Of a stretch of DNA of 23,879 nt, positions 1 through 7,223 are shown one piece after another. Source of the DNA: Gammaproteobacteria bacterium UBA2965 (GTDB taxonomy: Bacteria > Pseudomonadota > Gammaproteobacteria > Pseudomonadales > Azotimanducaceae); NCBI GenBank assembly GCA_002348385.1, contig DEBD01000022.1:18408-42286 (forward strand). The letters are read 5' to 3'. Below the pieces are notes generated by a model. The model had not been told where the DNA came from. It saw nothing but the letters and a program-made list of their open reading frames with translations, and did no database searches. Every line of letters begins with the position of its first letter. The stretch's first letter is position 1. Both the position numbers and the translations under genes were made by a program.

Positions 1-59
1 GGTAGAGCACAACCTTGCCAAGGTTGGGGTCGCGAGTTCAAATCTCGTTTCCCGCTCCA
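1..59 (+). tRNA. tRNA-Gly (GCC), 3' part; 5' end outside window
   Basis: The first 59 bases are the 3' part of a glycine tRNA. The D-arm remnant GGTAGAGC is followed by the anticodon stem CAACC/GGTTG enclosing the loop TTGCCAA, so the anticodon is GCC at 17-19. The T-arm GCGAG/CTCGT encloses loop TTCAAAT, and the 3' acceptor strand TTCCCGC is followed by TCCA, so the CCA end is encoded (57-59). About 17 bases of the 5' end lie left of the window, judged against the usual 76-base length. A T-rich tract follows at 61-76 and could serve as a transcript end. Bases 10-61 recur at 16401-16452, which marks this gene as the probable integration site of the adjoining island. Confidence 0.95.
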
Positions 60-61
60 AT
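10..61 (+). repeat. attL-like direct repeat (tRNA-Gly 3' half)
   Basis: This block starts at the first base of the anticodon stem and runs through CCA plus two further bases. It matches 16401-16452 at 48 of 52 positions by direct comparison. Homology stops sharply on both sides: the nine bases before each copy do not match, and divergence resumes after the shared AT at the right edge. Confidence 0.8.
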
Positions 62-623
62 CTCTTTTTTCCTTTCTAAATCAACCGTTTATTGACGGCC
101 TTAGCCCGATTTTTCCTGTTATCGAAACCTCTCCTGCAGCCGGACACTTCTTGCCCCCTAACCTGCCATTAGGCAGCATTAGGGCATCCGAATCGAGGTG
201 GTACCGCAGGACAAGTGTAATGATCAAGCGAAGGTCGCTTTTGCAGGCGTTGGTCGCTGCCGGGATGGTGGCAATGGTTTCGGAGGTTGCGGACGAGCAG
301 GCCGATGAAACGCGAAGATTCACCGGACAGATTCGCAACGATTGGGAGAAATCACCACCGACTGCGCCCTCGACCGGCGGATCACTTGACGAAGCCAACG
401 TAGCTCGTTCGGGCATGCAATGCCCTCAAATCACCTGACGGCGGCGCCGGCCTGTTCCAAGCCGTAGCCGACTACCCACATTGCCCCGGAATCGGTGCAA
501 CAGAAAGTCAATCTATGCCTTCTGTCCCCACCCGGCCAGCTGCTTCCTAATGCCACTATCACCCCCAGTGAGTAGACACATGTGGCCCGTCAGATGGAAT
601 AGTCTTCTTGCCACGCTGACCTT
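60..623. other. Gene-poor left end of the island
   Basis: This stretch of about 560 bases has no ORF with a recognisable family on either strand. It begins with a T-rich tract next to the tRNA. This is where an island integrase gene would usually sit, but no tyrosine-recombinase motif is seen in the readable frames. The only ORF with any protein-like feature is the 72-codon one at 220-438. No clear hairpin-plus-T-run terminator for the minus-strand operon that ends at 624 was found. It may be a degraded end of the element. Confidence 0.5.
220..438 (+). CDS. Tentative short ORF with Tat-like signal peptide
   Basis: This is a possible 72-residue product, family not recognised. The N-terminus MIKRRSLLQALVAAGMVAMV has a twin-arginine pair followed by a hydrophobic run, as in a Tat or Sec signal peptide. 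The remaining 50 or so residues are hydrophilic with no known motif. AGGA lies nine bases before the ATG at 220. A reading frame of similar length is open on the opposite strand (81-416), so openness alone is weak support. It could be the truncated start of an exported protein left at the island edge, or chance. It is listed because of the signal-like start, not because a function can be given. Confidence 0.2.
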   Translation: MIKRRSLLQALVAAGMVAMVSEVADEQADETRRFTGQIRNDWEKSPPTAPSTGGSLDEANVARSGMQCPQIT

Positions 624-1118
624 CTATACACCGTCGGTAAGCGCGTCGTTCACCGTCTGTGTCGATGTTGCTACGATCCTTTTGTGCGCGAAGCGCCAAC
701 GACCGTCGGCCTCTAGGCGCAACCGATCCTGGTACAAACCGCCGCCCGGACCCATGTCGGTCTTTGGCCCACCGAGTTCGTTCAAATAAGTAATCGCAAC
801 AGCATCCACTCCATCAACCGTCACATGGCAATTCGTCACCATATGCTTGAATGGTGGGTTGTTCGCATAGTTGATATCGAGCGCTGTGTACATCGCGCGA
901 ATCGCATCGCGTCCATGCACAGTCGTATCCAAATCCTCGCCATAACCGGCGATGTCGAGTCGAGCATCTTGGGTAAACAGATCCGCAACTGCGTCAGATT
1001 GGCCACGGTCGTGCGCTAGGGCGTAGTCTAGAATCGTTGAGCGCACGCCTTCAATGGCTTCCAACTCGCCGATGCGCGATTCCAGTCGTTCGATAAGCTC
1101 CTCAAGTTCAGCGGTCAT
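624..1118 (-). CDS. SnoaL-like / NTF2-fold protein (copy 1)
   Basis: The 164-residue product belongs to the SnoaL-like branch of the NTF2 fold, a small cone-shaped fold used by polyketide cyclases, ketosteroid isomerases and dehydratases. Typical features are an N-terminal helix rich in Leu/Glu, the block DLFTQDARLDIAGYG, a GRDAIRAMY helix, and a C-terminal strand pair ending RLRLEADGRWRFAHKRIV. The ATG at 1118 was chosen over an in-frame ATG at 1136 because GGAG lies seven bases upstream of it. It is the last gene of the minus-strand run, 64 bases after the VOC gene. It is clearly paralogous to the gene at 1673-2158, sharing the LFTxDARL, GRxAIR and DGRWRFAH blocks. The family is secure; the reaction (isomerase, cyclase, dehydratase or binding only) cannot be told. 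Confidence 0.87.
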   Translation of the reverse strand: MTAELEELIERLESRIGELEAIEGVRSTILDYALAHDRGQSDAVADLFTQDARLDIAGYGEDLDTTVHGRDAIRAMYTALDINYANNPPFKHMVTNCHVTVDGVDAVAITYLNELGGPKTDMGPGGGLYQDRLRLEADGRWRFAHKRIVATSTQTVNDALTDGV

Positions 1119-1182
1119 ACACCATCTCCGTTGCACAACATGCAGCGCGGGCTGGTCGCTAACGTCCTAGCTCATGCGACGG

Positions 1183-1641
1183 TTAGAGTCCGTAGCGCCA
1201 CTGTTTCGGTTGACGCCCAGGTTCCCAACGCAGCGCCTGAATGTCTAGCCGCATGGGCAGTAGATATTTGACGTAGCAGGCGCGGAATTCATAGCCGTCG
1301 TCCTTGCCGTCCGGAAACTCATCGATCTCAATCCGGTCGTCGCCTTTCTTGAACTCCTTGCAGGCTGCAATGAGTGTATCGACCTCCTCGTAGGTCTCGA
1401 ATTCGAGACCTACGTGATCGAAGCCGGGAGCCTGCATATAGTCTTCGGCCTCATTGAGGACCAAAGACTGACTGGGAAAGCCTTCGTCGAACGAGATGAT
1501 GAGGTAGTTCCCCACGCCACCGTAGTCGAAGACATTGGCACCAAGCACGCCGCCGTAGAACTTCTCGATATCCGCGCGGTGCTCAGTGAGGCTGCCAGGT
1601 GGTAGTGAAAGCGCTATGTGGTTAAAACGAGCTTGCGGCAT
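1183..1641 (-). CDS. VOC-superfamily protein (glyoxalase/extradiol dioxygenase fold)
   Basis: This 152-residue protein has the paired beta-alpha-beta-beta-beta layout of the vicinal oxygen chelate superfamily. The first module opens with FNHIALSLPPGS and a helix ending KFYGGVLG. The second opens with FDHVGLEFETYEEVDTL. His8 and the HVGLE histidine (about residue 76) sit where VOC metal ligands normally lie, and a Glu in YEFRACYVKY may be the third. The start at 1641 is set by a strong GGAGGA eight bases upstream. The longer 214-codon reading would overlap the preceding gene and is rejected. The gene lies 31 bases after one SnoaL-like gene and 64 before another. A metal-dependent isomerase, lyase or dioxygenase role is possible; the substrate is unknown. 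Confidence 0.85.
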   Translation of the reverse strand: MPQARFNHIALSLPPGSLTEHRADIEKFYGGVLGANVFDYGGVGNYLIISFDEGFPSQSLVLNEAEDYMQAPGFDHVGLEFETYEEVDTLIAACKEFKKGDDRIEIDEFPDGKDDGYEFRACYVKYLLPMRLDIQALRWEPGRQPKQWRYGL

Positions 1642-1672
1642 CGTGTTCTCCTCCCGCGATTCTTCACCGACG

Positions 1673-2158
1673 CTAGACTTCCCCCGAGATCGCCTCGAGC
1701 ACTGGAGTCTCACCGGTGGAGACGATCCGCAGGTGCGCGAAACGCCAGCGACCGTCATCTTCGCGTCGCAAGCGCGTCTCGTAAACGCCACCGCCGGGAT
1801 TGCCCGGTGTCTTAGGCGGCATATCAAAATAAGCGAGCATGGTCAGCTCGTCTTCGCCGTCGAGCTTGATCGGTCCTTGTAGAATATTGTGTTTGCTGCG
1901 CGGCGCGCCCACGTGTCCTGGATTGTTACCCGCGTAATAGTCCCGAATCGCCTGCCGTCCGCGCCACGCGCCATCATAGTCCACGCCTTCCAGACTGCCG
2001 TAGCCGACCACTTCCAATCTGGCGTCCTCGGTAAACAGCCCGCCGACGGTATCCCAATGGCCGCAGTCGATCTCCACGGCGTACTCGCGCAACGTTTGCT
2101 GGGCTCCCTCAAAGGCCTCCAGCCGCGCTATACGGGCCGCCAGTTGCTCCAAATCCAT
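1673..2158 (-). CDS. SnoaL-like / NTF2-fold protein (copy 2)
   Basis: This is a 161-residue SnoaL-like protein with the same architecture as the product of 624-1118: an N-terminal helix (MDLEQLAARIARLEAFEG), the block GGLFTEDARLEVVGYG, the helix GRQAIRDYY, a conserved Lys-His pair (SKHN), and the end block RLRREDDGRWRFAHLRIV. The ATG at 2158 is preceded by GAGGGG and lies 17 bases after the stop of the SDR gene, so the two are probably co-transcribed. Members of this fold often work on intermediates made by an SDR or monooxygenase in the same cluster, for example as keto-isomerase or dehydratase, but no substrate can be assigned. Two diverged paralogs in one operon suggest two related steps or a heteromer. 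Confidence 0.87.
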   Translation of the reverse strand: MDLEQLAARIARLEAFEGAQQTLREYAVEIDCGHWDTVGGLFTEDARLEVVGYGSLEGVDYDGAWRGRQAIRDYYAGNNPGHVGAPRSKHNILQGPIKLDGEDELTMLAYFDMPPKTPGNPGGGVYETRLRREDDGRWRFAHLRIVSTGETPVLEAISGEV

Positions 2159-2175
2159 AGCAATCGTCCCCTCAC

Positions 2176-3132
2176 TTAAGATAGATCGTCGATTCCCGCA
2201 CTACCCGGTTGTTGATCGAGGCTCGGCATTGGCCACTGTAGATCTGCTTCCAGGCTCAGCCCTTCCCCCAGCGTGTCGCTGAAGCGCGCATAAACATCCT
2301 CCAGATCCCAGGCTCCATCGCTATCCAGGGTGCGCTCGTGGTGCGGTTCGCTCCAGCGAATGTACTGATAGCCGTATGAACCAAAAATCCGACCACTGAT
2401 ATGACTCGCGGCCGGGGAGGCAAGATACACCACCAACGGCGCCACCGTATCCGGTCGCTGCTCTGGCTTCGCGAGTTCGCTGGGCATTTTCCCAGTGTCA
2501 GCCGCTGGCCCATAGTAGCTGTCACCCATACGCGTCATCGACGCTTGGGTGAGGCAGTTCGCAGTTACACCGTACGCCACTAAAGCGTTGGCAGCCGCCC
2601 GCGTCATCCCGATGACGGCACCCTTCGCAGCCGCGTACCCGAAGGTGTCTGGCACGCCTGACATCGCAGAATCTGAGGTGAAGTTAATTAAGCGACCGTA
2701 CTCGCCTCGCTCTTTCCAATGCAGCGCCGCAAAATGGCTGGTATGCATCATGCCGTCCATATGAACCCGGCGTAGCGCGTCCCAGTCATCGGGCGTGATT
2801 GACGCGACAGTATTCACCCGGAAGTTACCCGCCACATTCACCAGGATATCCAGCTTGCCCCACGCCTCGATGGGTCGCGCTATGAGAGCCTGAGCGTCAT
2901 CCCACTTCGAAACATCACCAGCATTGGCCAGCGCATCGCCACCAGCCCGGATGATCTCGCCCACCACCTCATCAGCAGGCCCAGCACTAGTGCCGCTTCC
3001 GTCCACCTGGCTACCATTGTCCGCCACTACGACCTTGGCGCCATGGTTCGCCATCAGCAGCGCTATGCTCCGGCCAACGCCGCGACCGCCGCCAGTTACG
3101 ATTGCCGTTTTACCTTCTAACTTGCCAGGCAT
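2176..3132 (-). CDS. SDR-family NAD(P)-dependent dehydrogenase (copy 1)
   Basis: This is a 318-residue short-chain dehydrogenase/reductase. The Rossmann nucleotide motif TGGGRGVG is at 13-20 and the structural NVAGN motif at 99-103. The catalytic set is Ser153 or Ser155 in FTSDSAMSG, Tyr166 and Lys170 (YAAAK). The stretch DNGSQVDGSGTSAGPADEVV resembles the SDR module of HSD17B4-type multifunctional enzymes, which oxidise 3-hydroxyacyl-CoA or hydroxysteroids. A tail of about 70 residues after the core (GSYGYQYIRWSEPHHER onward) makes it longer than the usual 250. The ATG at 3132 follows AGGAG. It sits 74 bases after the TonB-receptor gene and 17 before a SnoaL-like gene. Its paralog is at 6218-7189 (73% identity over the first 200 residues, counted by eye). 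The substrate is unknown. Confidence 0.92.
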   Translation of the reverse strand: MPGKLEGKTAIVTGGGRGVGRSIALLMANHGAKVVVADNGSQVDGSGTSAGPADEVVGEIIRAGGDALANAGDVSKWDDAQALIARPIEAWGKLDILVNVAGNFRVNTVASITPDDWDALRRVHMDGMMHTSHFAALHWKERGEYGRLINFTSDSAMSGVPDTFGYAAAKGAVIGMTRAAANALVAYGVTANCLTQASMTRMGDSYYGPAADTGKMPSELAKPEQRPDTVAPLVVYLASPAASHISGRIFGSYGYQYIRWSEPHHERTLDSDGAWDLEDVYARFSDTLGEGLSLEADLQWPMPSLDQQPGSAGIDDLS

Positions 3133-3206
3133 GCTGCTCTCCTACGAGCCATCGCGTCAGGCAGCGCTGAAAGGGCAAGTTTCAGCGCCACCTTGAGCGG
3201 AAAGCG

Positions 3207-5735
3207 CTAGAGCCTAAGCGTTCCGACCAGTTCCAACGTCAGAGGGACGTTTGAAATCGTCGCCCGGTCCGCCAAGATCCCCTGAGCCGTGCCCGTGCCA
3301 GCGCCAGACGAAGGCGAATCATTACCCCAGTAGCTGACATAGTTATCAGTCAAATTTCTACCGATAAGAGCCAATTGGTAGCGCCCATCGGTAGTGCCAA
3401 ACCGAACACTGGCATCGAGGTTAACGTAGGAGCCCTCTACGTCCGTTGGGGTGTTTAGGTTGTTGGCGACGTAGGAGTCGGAGTAACGCCCAGCCACGGT
3501 GATGCCAGCCATATAGTTGCCGCCCACCTGCCAGTCATAGTCGAAGCCGAAGGTCGCCGTCCAGGGCGGCGCAAGCGCGGTGGGCGCACCCGATAGATCC
3601 TGGGTGTAGCCCAGTTGGCTGGTTGGATCGAGCGTACAACCCCCCGCAGGCGTTTGACCCGTATAGCACGGGGCATGCTCAAAGTCGCTGTACTTGGCCT
3701 TGTTGTAGTTGAGCGACCCATGCAAAACCAGCCCGTCAACACCCGGCGGCGCGTAGTCCAAGCTCATTTCTACGCCATCCGTCGTGGCCGTGGCGGCATT
3801 AAAAGTGATAAAAGCAAATTGCTGCGAATTGAAAAAGTCTGTCTGCCAGTCGTTGAAATCGTAGGTGTAAGCCGTGATGTCGAAGCGCAAAGTACCGTCG
3901 AGCACCGTGCCGCGTACGCCCACTTCGAAACCGTCAGCTTCCTCCTTGTCAAACGTCAATGCATCCACGGGGTCAGGTATAAGCGGCGTATCGATCGCAC
4001 TCAAAGAAAACCCGCCCGAGAGGTAGCCGGTTTTGTAAGCCGCGTATACCGTGATGTTCTCTGTGGCGAACCAACTCAACGTCGCCTCCGGGCTCCAGTT
4101 ATCGAAGCTCTGATCGGCGGTCAATAGATTGTCAGGAACATATAGGCCAAGGATTACTGCAATGGGTGAGACGTACGGCTGACTGAAAAACGAGTCTTTT
4201 GTCTCATCGGTATAGCGCAAACCAGCACTAAATTCCCAGTCCTCGTTGATCTCCCATATGCCCTGCACGAAGGCCGACACCGTCTCTCCTTTCGTTCCCG
4301 AATCCTTGTTATGTGTAACCCAGGAGTTGGTAGGATCAGCGGCGTTGATGTCGCTGAGTCCGAAGAAATTCACATCCTGATCGAATTTGGTATCCGTTTT
4401 TTGGTAGAACACCCCAAACATCATATTGACCGAAGAGTCGAACTCGGTAAGAAACCGCGCTTCCGCAGAGAAAGCGTCGTAATCCGAGTCTTCCCAGGCA
4501 TAGATGATGGCTGCGTTGGTATAGTCGTAGTCCCCCAGCCAGGAAGTGTCTTCGTACTGGTAGTTGAGCACCACATTAACGCTGAAGTTCTCACCGCTGT
4601 AGTCCGCTATACCCGTAAAAGCGTATGCGTCGTATTTGGTGAATAGCTCACCATCTCCATAATCGGGGTTGCTCTGCGCCATCAGGGTCGGAAACGGGTT
4701 TTGCCCGTAAACGCGATCGCGGCCATCGTTGCTACCGCAACTCTCGGGAGCACCACCAAGGGCAGCCGATGACTGCGAGAAGCCAGGGGGCACGTCCACC
4801 CCAAGCCCAGGATTCGACCCAAGCGGCGCACCCGCACAGCGAGTATTCTCAGCCGTTCCTGATGATCCCTGACGCTCAAAGTCGCTGAAGGATGCTTTGA
4901 GCTTGAACTCCCACTGATCGTTCGGAGTGAAAACTGCAGTCAAACGCCCTTGCAGGTTCTTGTCACCAGGCCACTCATTTTCGCTTGGTGCAGGAACATC
5001 AGAGACTTCGCCGGTGAATTGACCATAACTCGTCTGCACCGCGGTGTTTTGCATCCAACCGCCGTACATCTTCGATCCCTTGAACGCGGCACGCAGACCC
5101 AATTGGTCGGTAACTGGGCCTGACACGATGACTTCACCCGACAATTCTTCATTTTCGAACTCGTATCCGCTTCTCACGATGAGCTCGAATTCATCGCCAG
5201 GGTCGTTCGACGTGAGCGAAAGCACTCCGGCAACGGTGTTCTTGCCAAAAAACAGTGACTGCGGGCCTTTAAGCACCTCCAGCTGGGCGAGGTCGAGCAT
5301 GCCCTCATGAATGACCCTGCCACGTCCGTAGTACACGCCATCCAGATTGACCGCCACCTTCTGCTCCAAGCCCTGGTTGAACCAGGTCGAGCCGATCCCT
5401 CGCATCGTGATCGTCGCTCCCGAACCGGCACCACCCTCTGTAAGCATCATCTGCGGTACGGAGTTGATCACCGCATTGAAGGTGTCTAGGCCGCGGCGCT
5501 CCATAGACTCGCCAGTGATAGCTGTGATGGCCACTGGAATATCCTGAAGAGACTCTTCCCGCTTTCGCGCGGTCACCACAATCTCCTCAACAAGTCCTTG
5601 GGCCGCATACGTGGTACCCAAGGGCAGCATCACCCCTGCGAGCGTCAACAACCCGACGACGGACACCGCCATCCTGCCAATGCTGAATCGATTATCGCTC
5701 GATGCCGCATGGCCGCGGTACGTTTTTGAATTCAT
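3207..5735 (-). CDS. TonB-dependent outer-membrane receptor
   Basis: This 842-residue receptor should import a small molecule across the outer membrane using TonB-ExbB-ExbD energy. The N-terminus has a basic stretch and a hydrophobic run (about residues 22-44) ending TTYAA, a likely Sec signal. It is followed at once by the TonB box EEIVVTA (50-56) and ARKREESLQDIPVAI, the signature of the large catabolic receptor group. The plug domain includes VLKGPQSLFFGKNTVAG; the rest is alternating beta-strand sequence of a 22-strand barrel. The ATG at 5735 is chosen because GAGGAG lies upstream; an upstream in-frame start at 5795 lacks one. The final residues are GTLRL, not the usual terminal aromatic. 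It leads the minus-strand operon, so the imported ligand is probably the substrate of the enzymes that follow. No siderophore genes are nearby. Confidence 0.95.
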   Translation of the reverse strand: MNSKTYRGHAASSDNRFSIGRMAVSVVGLLTLAGVMLPLGTTYAAQGLVEEIVVTARKREESLQDIPVAITAITGESMERRGLDTFNAVINSVPQMMLTEGGAGSGATITMRGIGSTWFNQGLEQKVAVNLDGVYYGRGRVIHEGMLDLAQLEVLKGPQSLFFGKNTVAGVLSLTSNDPGDEFELIVRSGYEFENEELSGEVIVSGPVTDQLGLRAAFKGSKMYGGWMQNTAVQTSYGQFTGEVSDVPAPSENEWPGDKNLQGRLTAVFTPNDQWEFKLKASFSDFERQGSSGTAENTRCAGAPLGSNPGLGVDVPPGFSQSSAALGGAPESCGSNDGRDRVYGQNPFPTLMAQSNPDYGDGELFTKYDAYAFTGIADYSGENFSVNVVLNYQYEDTSWLGDYDYTNAAIIYAWEDSDYDAFSAEARFLTEFDSSVNMMFGVFYQKTDTKFDQDVNFFGLSDINAADPTNSWVTHNKDSGTKGETVSAFVQGIWEINEDWEFSAGLRYTDETKDSFFSQPYVSPIAVILGLYVPDNLLTADQSFDNWSPEATLSWFATENITVYAAYKTGYLSGGFSLSAIDTPLIPDPVDALTFDKEEADGFEVGVRGTVLDGTLRFDITAYTYDFNDWQTDFFNSQQFAFITFNAATATTDGVEMSLDYAPPGVDGLVLHGSLNYNKAKYSDFEHAPCYTGQTPAGGCTLDPTSQLGYTQDLSGAPTALAPPWTATFGFDYDWQVGGNYMAGITVAGRYSDSYVANNLNTPTDVEGSYVNLDASVRFGTTDGRYQLALIGRNLTDNYVSYWGNDSPSSGAGTGTAQGILADRATISNVPLTLELVGTLRL

Positions 5736-5793
5736 TCTTCTCTCCTCGTGAATGACCATGGAACAGCCGACACCACGGCTCTCCACGAGCGCC

Positions 5794-5821
5794 ATTCTAT
5801 TGTGTTTTATTGGCGGCGCAA
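5794..5821 (-). promoter_or_regulatory. Candidate sigma70 promoter for the TonB-receptor operon
   Basis: Read on the minus strand, TTGCGC (5816-5821) and TAGAAT (5794-5799) are 16 bases apart. This would start transcription near 5787, about 50 bases before the receptor ATG. Both hexamers are imperfect, so this is a pattern match only. Confidence 0.4.
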
Positions 5822-6217
5822 GAGATTGTGAGCGGGCGTCAACTCAGGAATCTAGCTGAAGAGCACACAATTTCGCCGAATACTGACCCACAGGATCTTT
5901 ATGAGGTGAAGCGCGATTTCAGGCGACCGGAGAGGCTACCCGATTGGCGCCTAGAGGCACCGCCAACCCCTGCAGCGGGCTGCTCCGACCCGGATTTTTA
6001 GCGAGAGGCGGAAGCTTTCCGTAGATTTTGGTTTACGGTGGGCACTTTGCACGAGTCGCCAGAAAGAGGTAGCCACAAACTGGCGGAATGGCACATCATG
6101 GACCCACACCGGCTCCACAAGCCTGCACCCACAAGCGTAGAGCGGGCGTGTTCGCGGCTTGAAATCACCAGCGACTGGCACAGCGCAATCAATTCATCAA
6201 CAGAAGGGGAAATACCT
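5822..6217. promoter_or_regulatory. Divergent intergenic region with overlapping inverted repeats at 6009-6038
   Basis: About 400 bases separate the two divergent catabolic transcription units, and no gene is recognised here. Two short inverted repeats overlap: CGGAA-GCT-TTCCG (6009-6021) and CCGTA-10 bases-TACGG (6019-6038). They are candidate operator half-sites for a regulator encoded elsewhere, since none is present in the window. The repeats are seen; a regulatory role is a guess. Short ORFs here show no family features. Confidence 0.25.
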
Positions 6218-7189
6218 ATGGCAGGCAGACTTGAAGACCGGGTCGCGGTAGTCACCGGCGCGGGGCGCGGCGTTGGCCGCGCCGTAGCGCTTCTGTTCGC
6301 TCGAGAGGGCGCAAAGGTGGTGGTTGTGGACAACGGCAGCAACGTGGATGGCAGCGGCGCAAATGCCGGGCCAGCGCAACAAGTCGTCGATGAAATTCAG
6401 GCGGCGGGCGGAATCGCTCTGGCCGATACGGGTGACGTCTCGGATTGGGACCAGGCACAAGCCCTCATCACCAAGCCGCTGGAGGCCTGGGGAAGGCTGG
6501 ACATCCTGGCCAACATCGCCGGCAACTTCCGGGTTAATAATGTTACCGACGTGACTCGAGACGATTGGGATGCGCTGCGCAGGGTGCATATGGACGGCAT
6601 GATGTTCACCAGTCATTTTGCCGCTCGACATTGGGCCCAGGGGAGTGGCTACGGCCGTCTCCTGAACATGACATCCGACTCGGCCATGTCGGGTGTGCCC
6701 GATACGTTCGCCTATGCGGCAGCCAAATCCGCGGTGGTAGGCATGACACGCGCAGTGGCCAATGCGATGGTCAATTATGGCGTCACCGCCAATTGCTTGA
6801 CCCAAGGTTCGCTGACACGCATGGGCGACAGCTACTTCGGGCGGGACGCCGAGGGTCGCATGCGTAGTGAGCTTGCAACGCCGGACCAACTCCCGGAGCA
6901 GGTCGCACCGCTGGTAACCTATCTCGCATCGCCAGCTGCGGGCCATATAAGTGGTCGTATATTTGGCTCCTATGGCTTCAAATACATCCGTTGGAGTGAG
7001 CCGCATCACGAACGCGCGCTGGAAACGGAAAACGCTTGGGATCTGGACGATGTGTTCGAACGCTTTCCCGAGACCCTGGGCGAAAACCTGAGCCTGGAGA
7101 ACGACCTTCTATGGCCGATGGAATCGCTGGAAGCCACTTCCGGTGAAACTCTTGACCAGGGTCCGGCGCTGGGCGAATCGCGCTCTTGA
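6218..7189 (+). CDS. SDR-family NAD(P)-dependent dehydrogenase (copy 2)
   Basis: This is a 323-residue SDR, paralogous to 2176-3132 and collinear with it through the core: TGAGRGVG at 13-20, NIAGN at 99-103, Ser153/Ser155 in MTSDSAMSG, Tyr166 and Lys170. The same unusual C-terminal tail (GSYGFKYIRWSEPHHERALE) is kept. Comparing the first 200 residues by eye gives 146 identities. The ATG at 6218 was chosen over an upstream start at 6038 because GAAGGGGA lies seven bases before it and because the protein then begins exactly like its paralog. It starts a plus-strand unit with the luciferase-like gene 34 bases on. The two copies may oxidise successive or stereoisomeric hydroxyl groups; which one is not readable from sequence. 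Confidence 0.92.
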   Translation: MAGRLEDRVAVVTGAGRGVGRAVALLFAREGAKVVVVDNGSNVDGSGANAGPAQQVVDEIQAAGGIALADTGDVSDWDQAQALITKPLEAWGRLDILANIAGNFRVNNVTDVTRDDWDALRRVHMDGMMFTSHFAARHWAQGSGYGRLLNMTSDSAMSGVPDTFAYAAAKSAVVGMTRAVANAMVNYGVTANCLTQGSLTRMGDSYFGRDAEGRMRSELATPDQLPEQVAPLVTYLASPAAGHISGRIFGSYGFKYIRWSEPHHERALETENAWDLDDVFERFPETLGENLSLENDLLWPMESLEATSGETLDQGPALGESRS

Positions 7190-7223
7190 CGGTAAATCGA
7201 AACGTTCTTTGACGGAGGCTTCA

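Noticed and set aside
151..438. Possible IclR/HTH remnant suggested by the run SLLQALVAAGMVA
   Set aside because: Only a dozen residues resemble an HTH recognition region and nothing after them matches; the signal-peptide reading is at least as good, so no regulator is called.
1642..1827. Upstream extension of the VOC gene
   Set aside because: It would overlap the SnoaL-like gene out of frame; GGAGGA before the ATG at 1641 gives the better start.
5810..6001. Short plus-strand ORF in the divergent intergenic region
   Set aside because: No ribosome site, no family features and no hydrophobic or repeat signal; it overlaps the candidate promoter of the receptor operon.
6038..6217. Upstream extension of the plus-strand SDR from the ATG at 6038
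   Set aside because: The added 60 residues do not resemble SDR sequence and the paralog starts at the equivalent of 6218, which has a good ribosome site.
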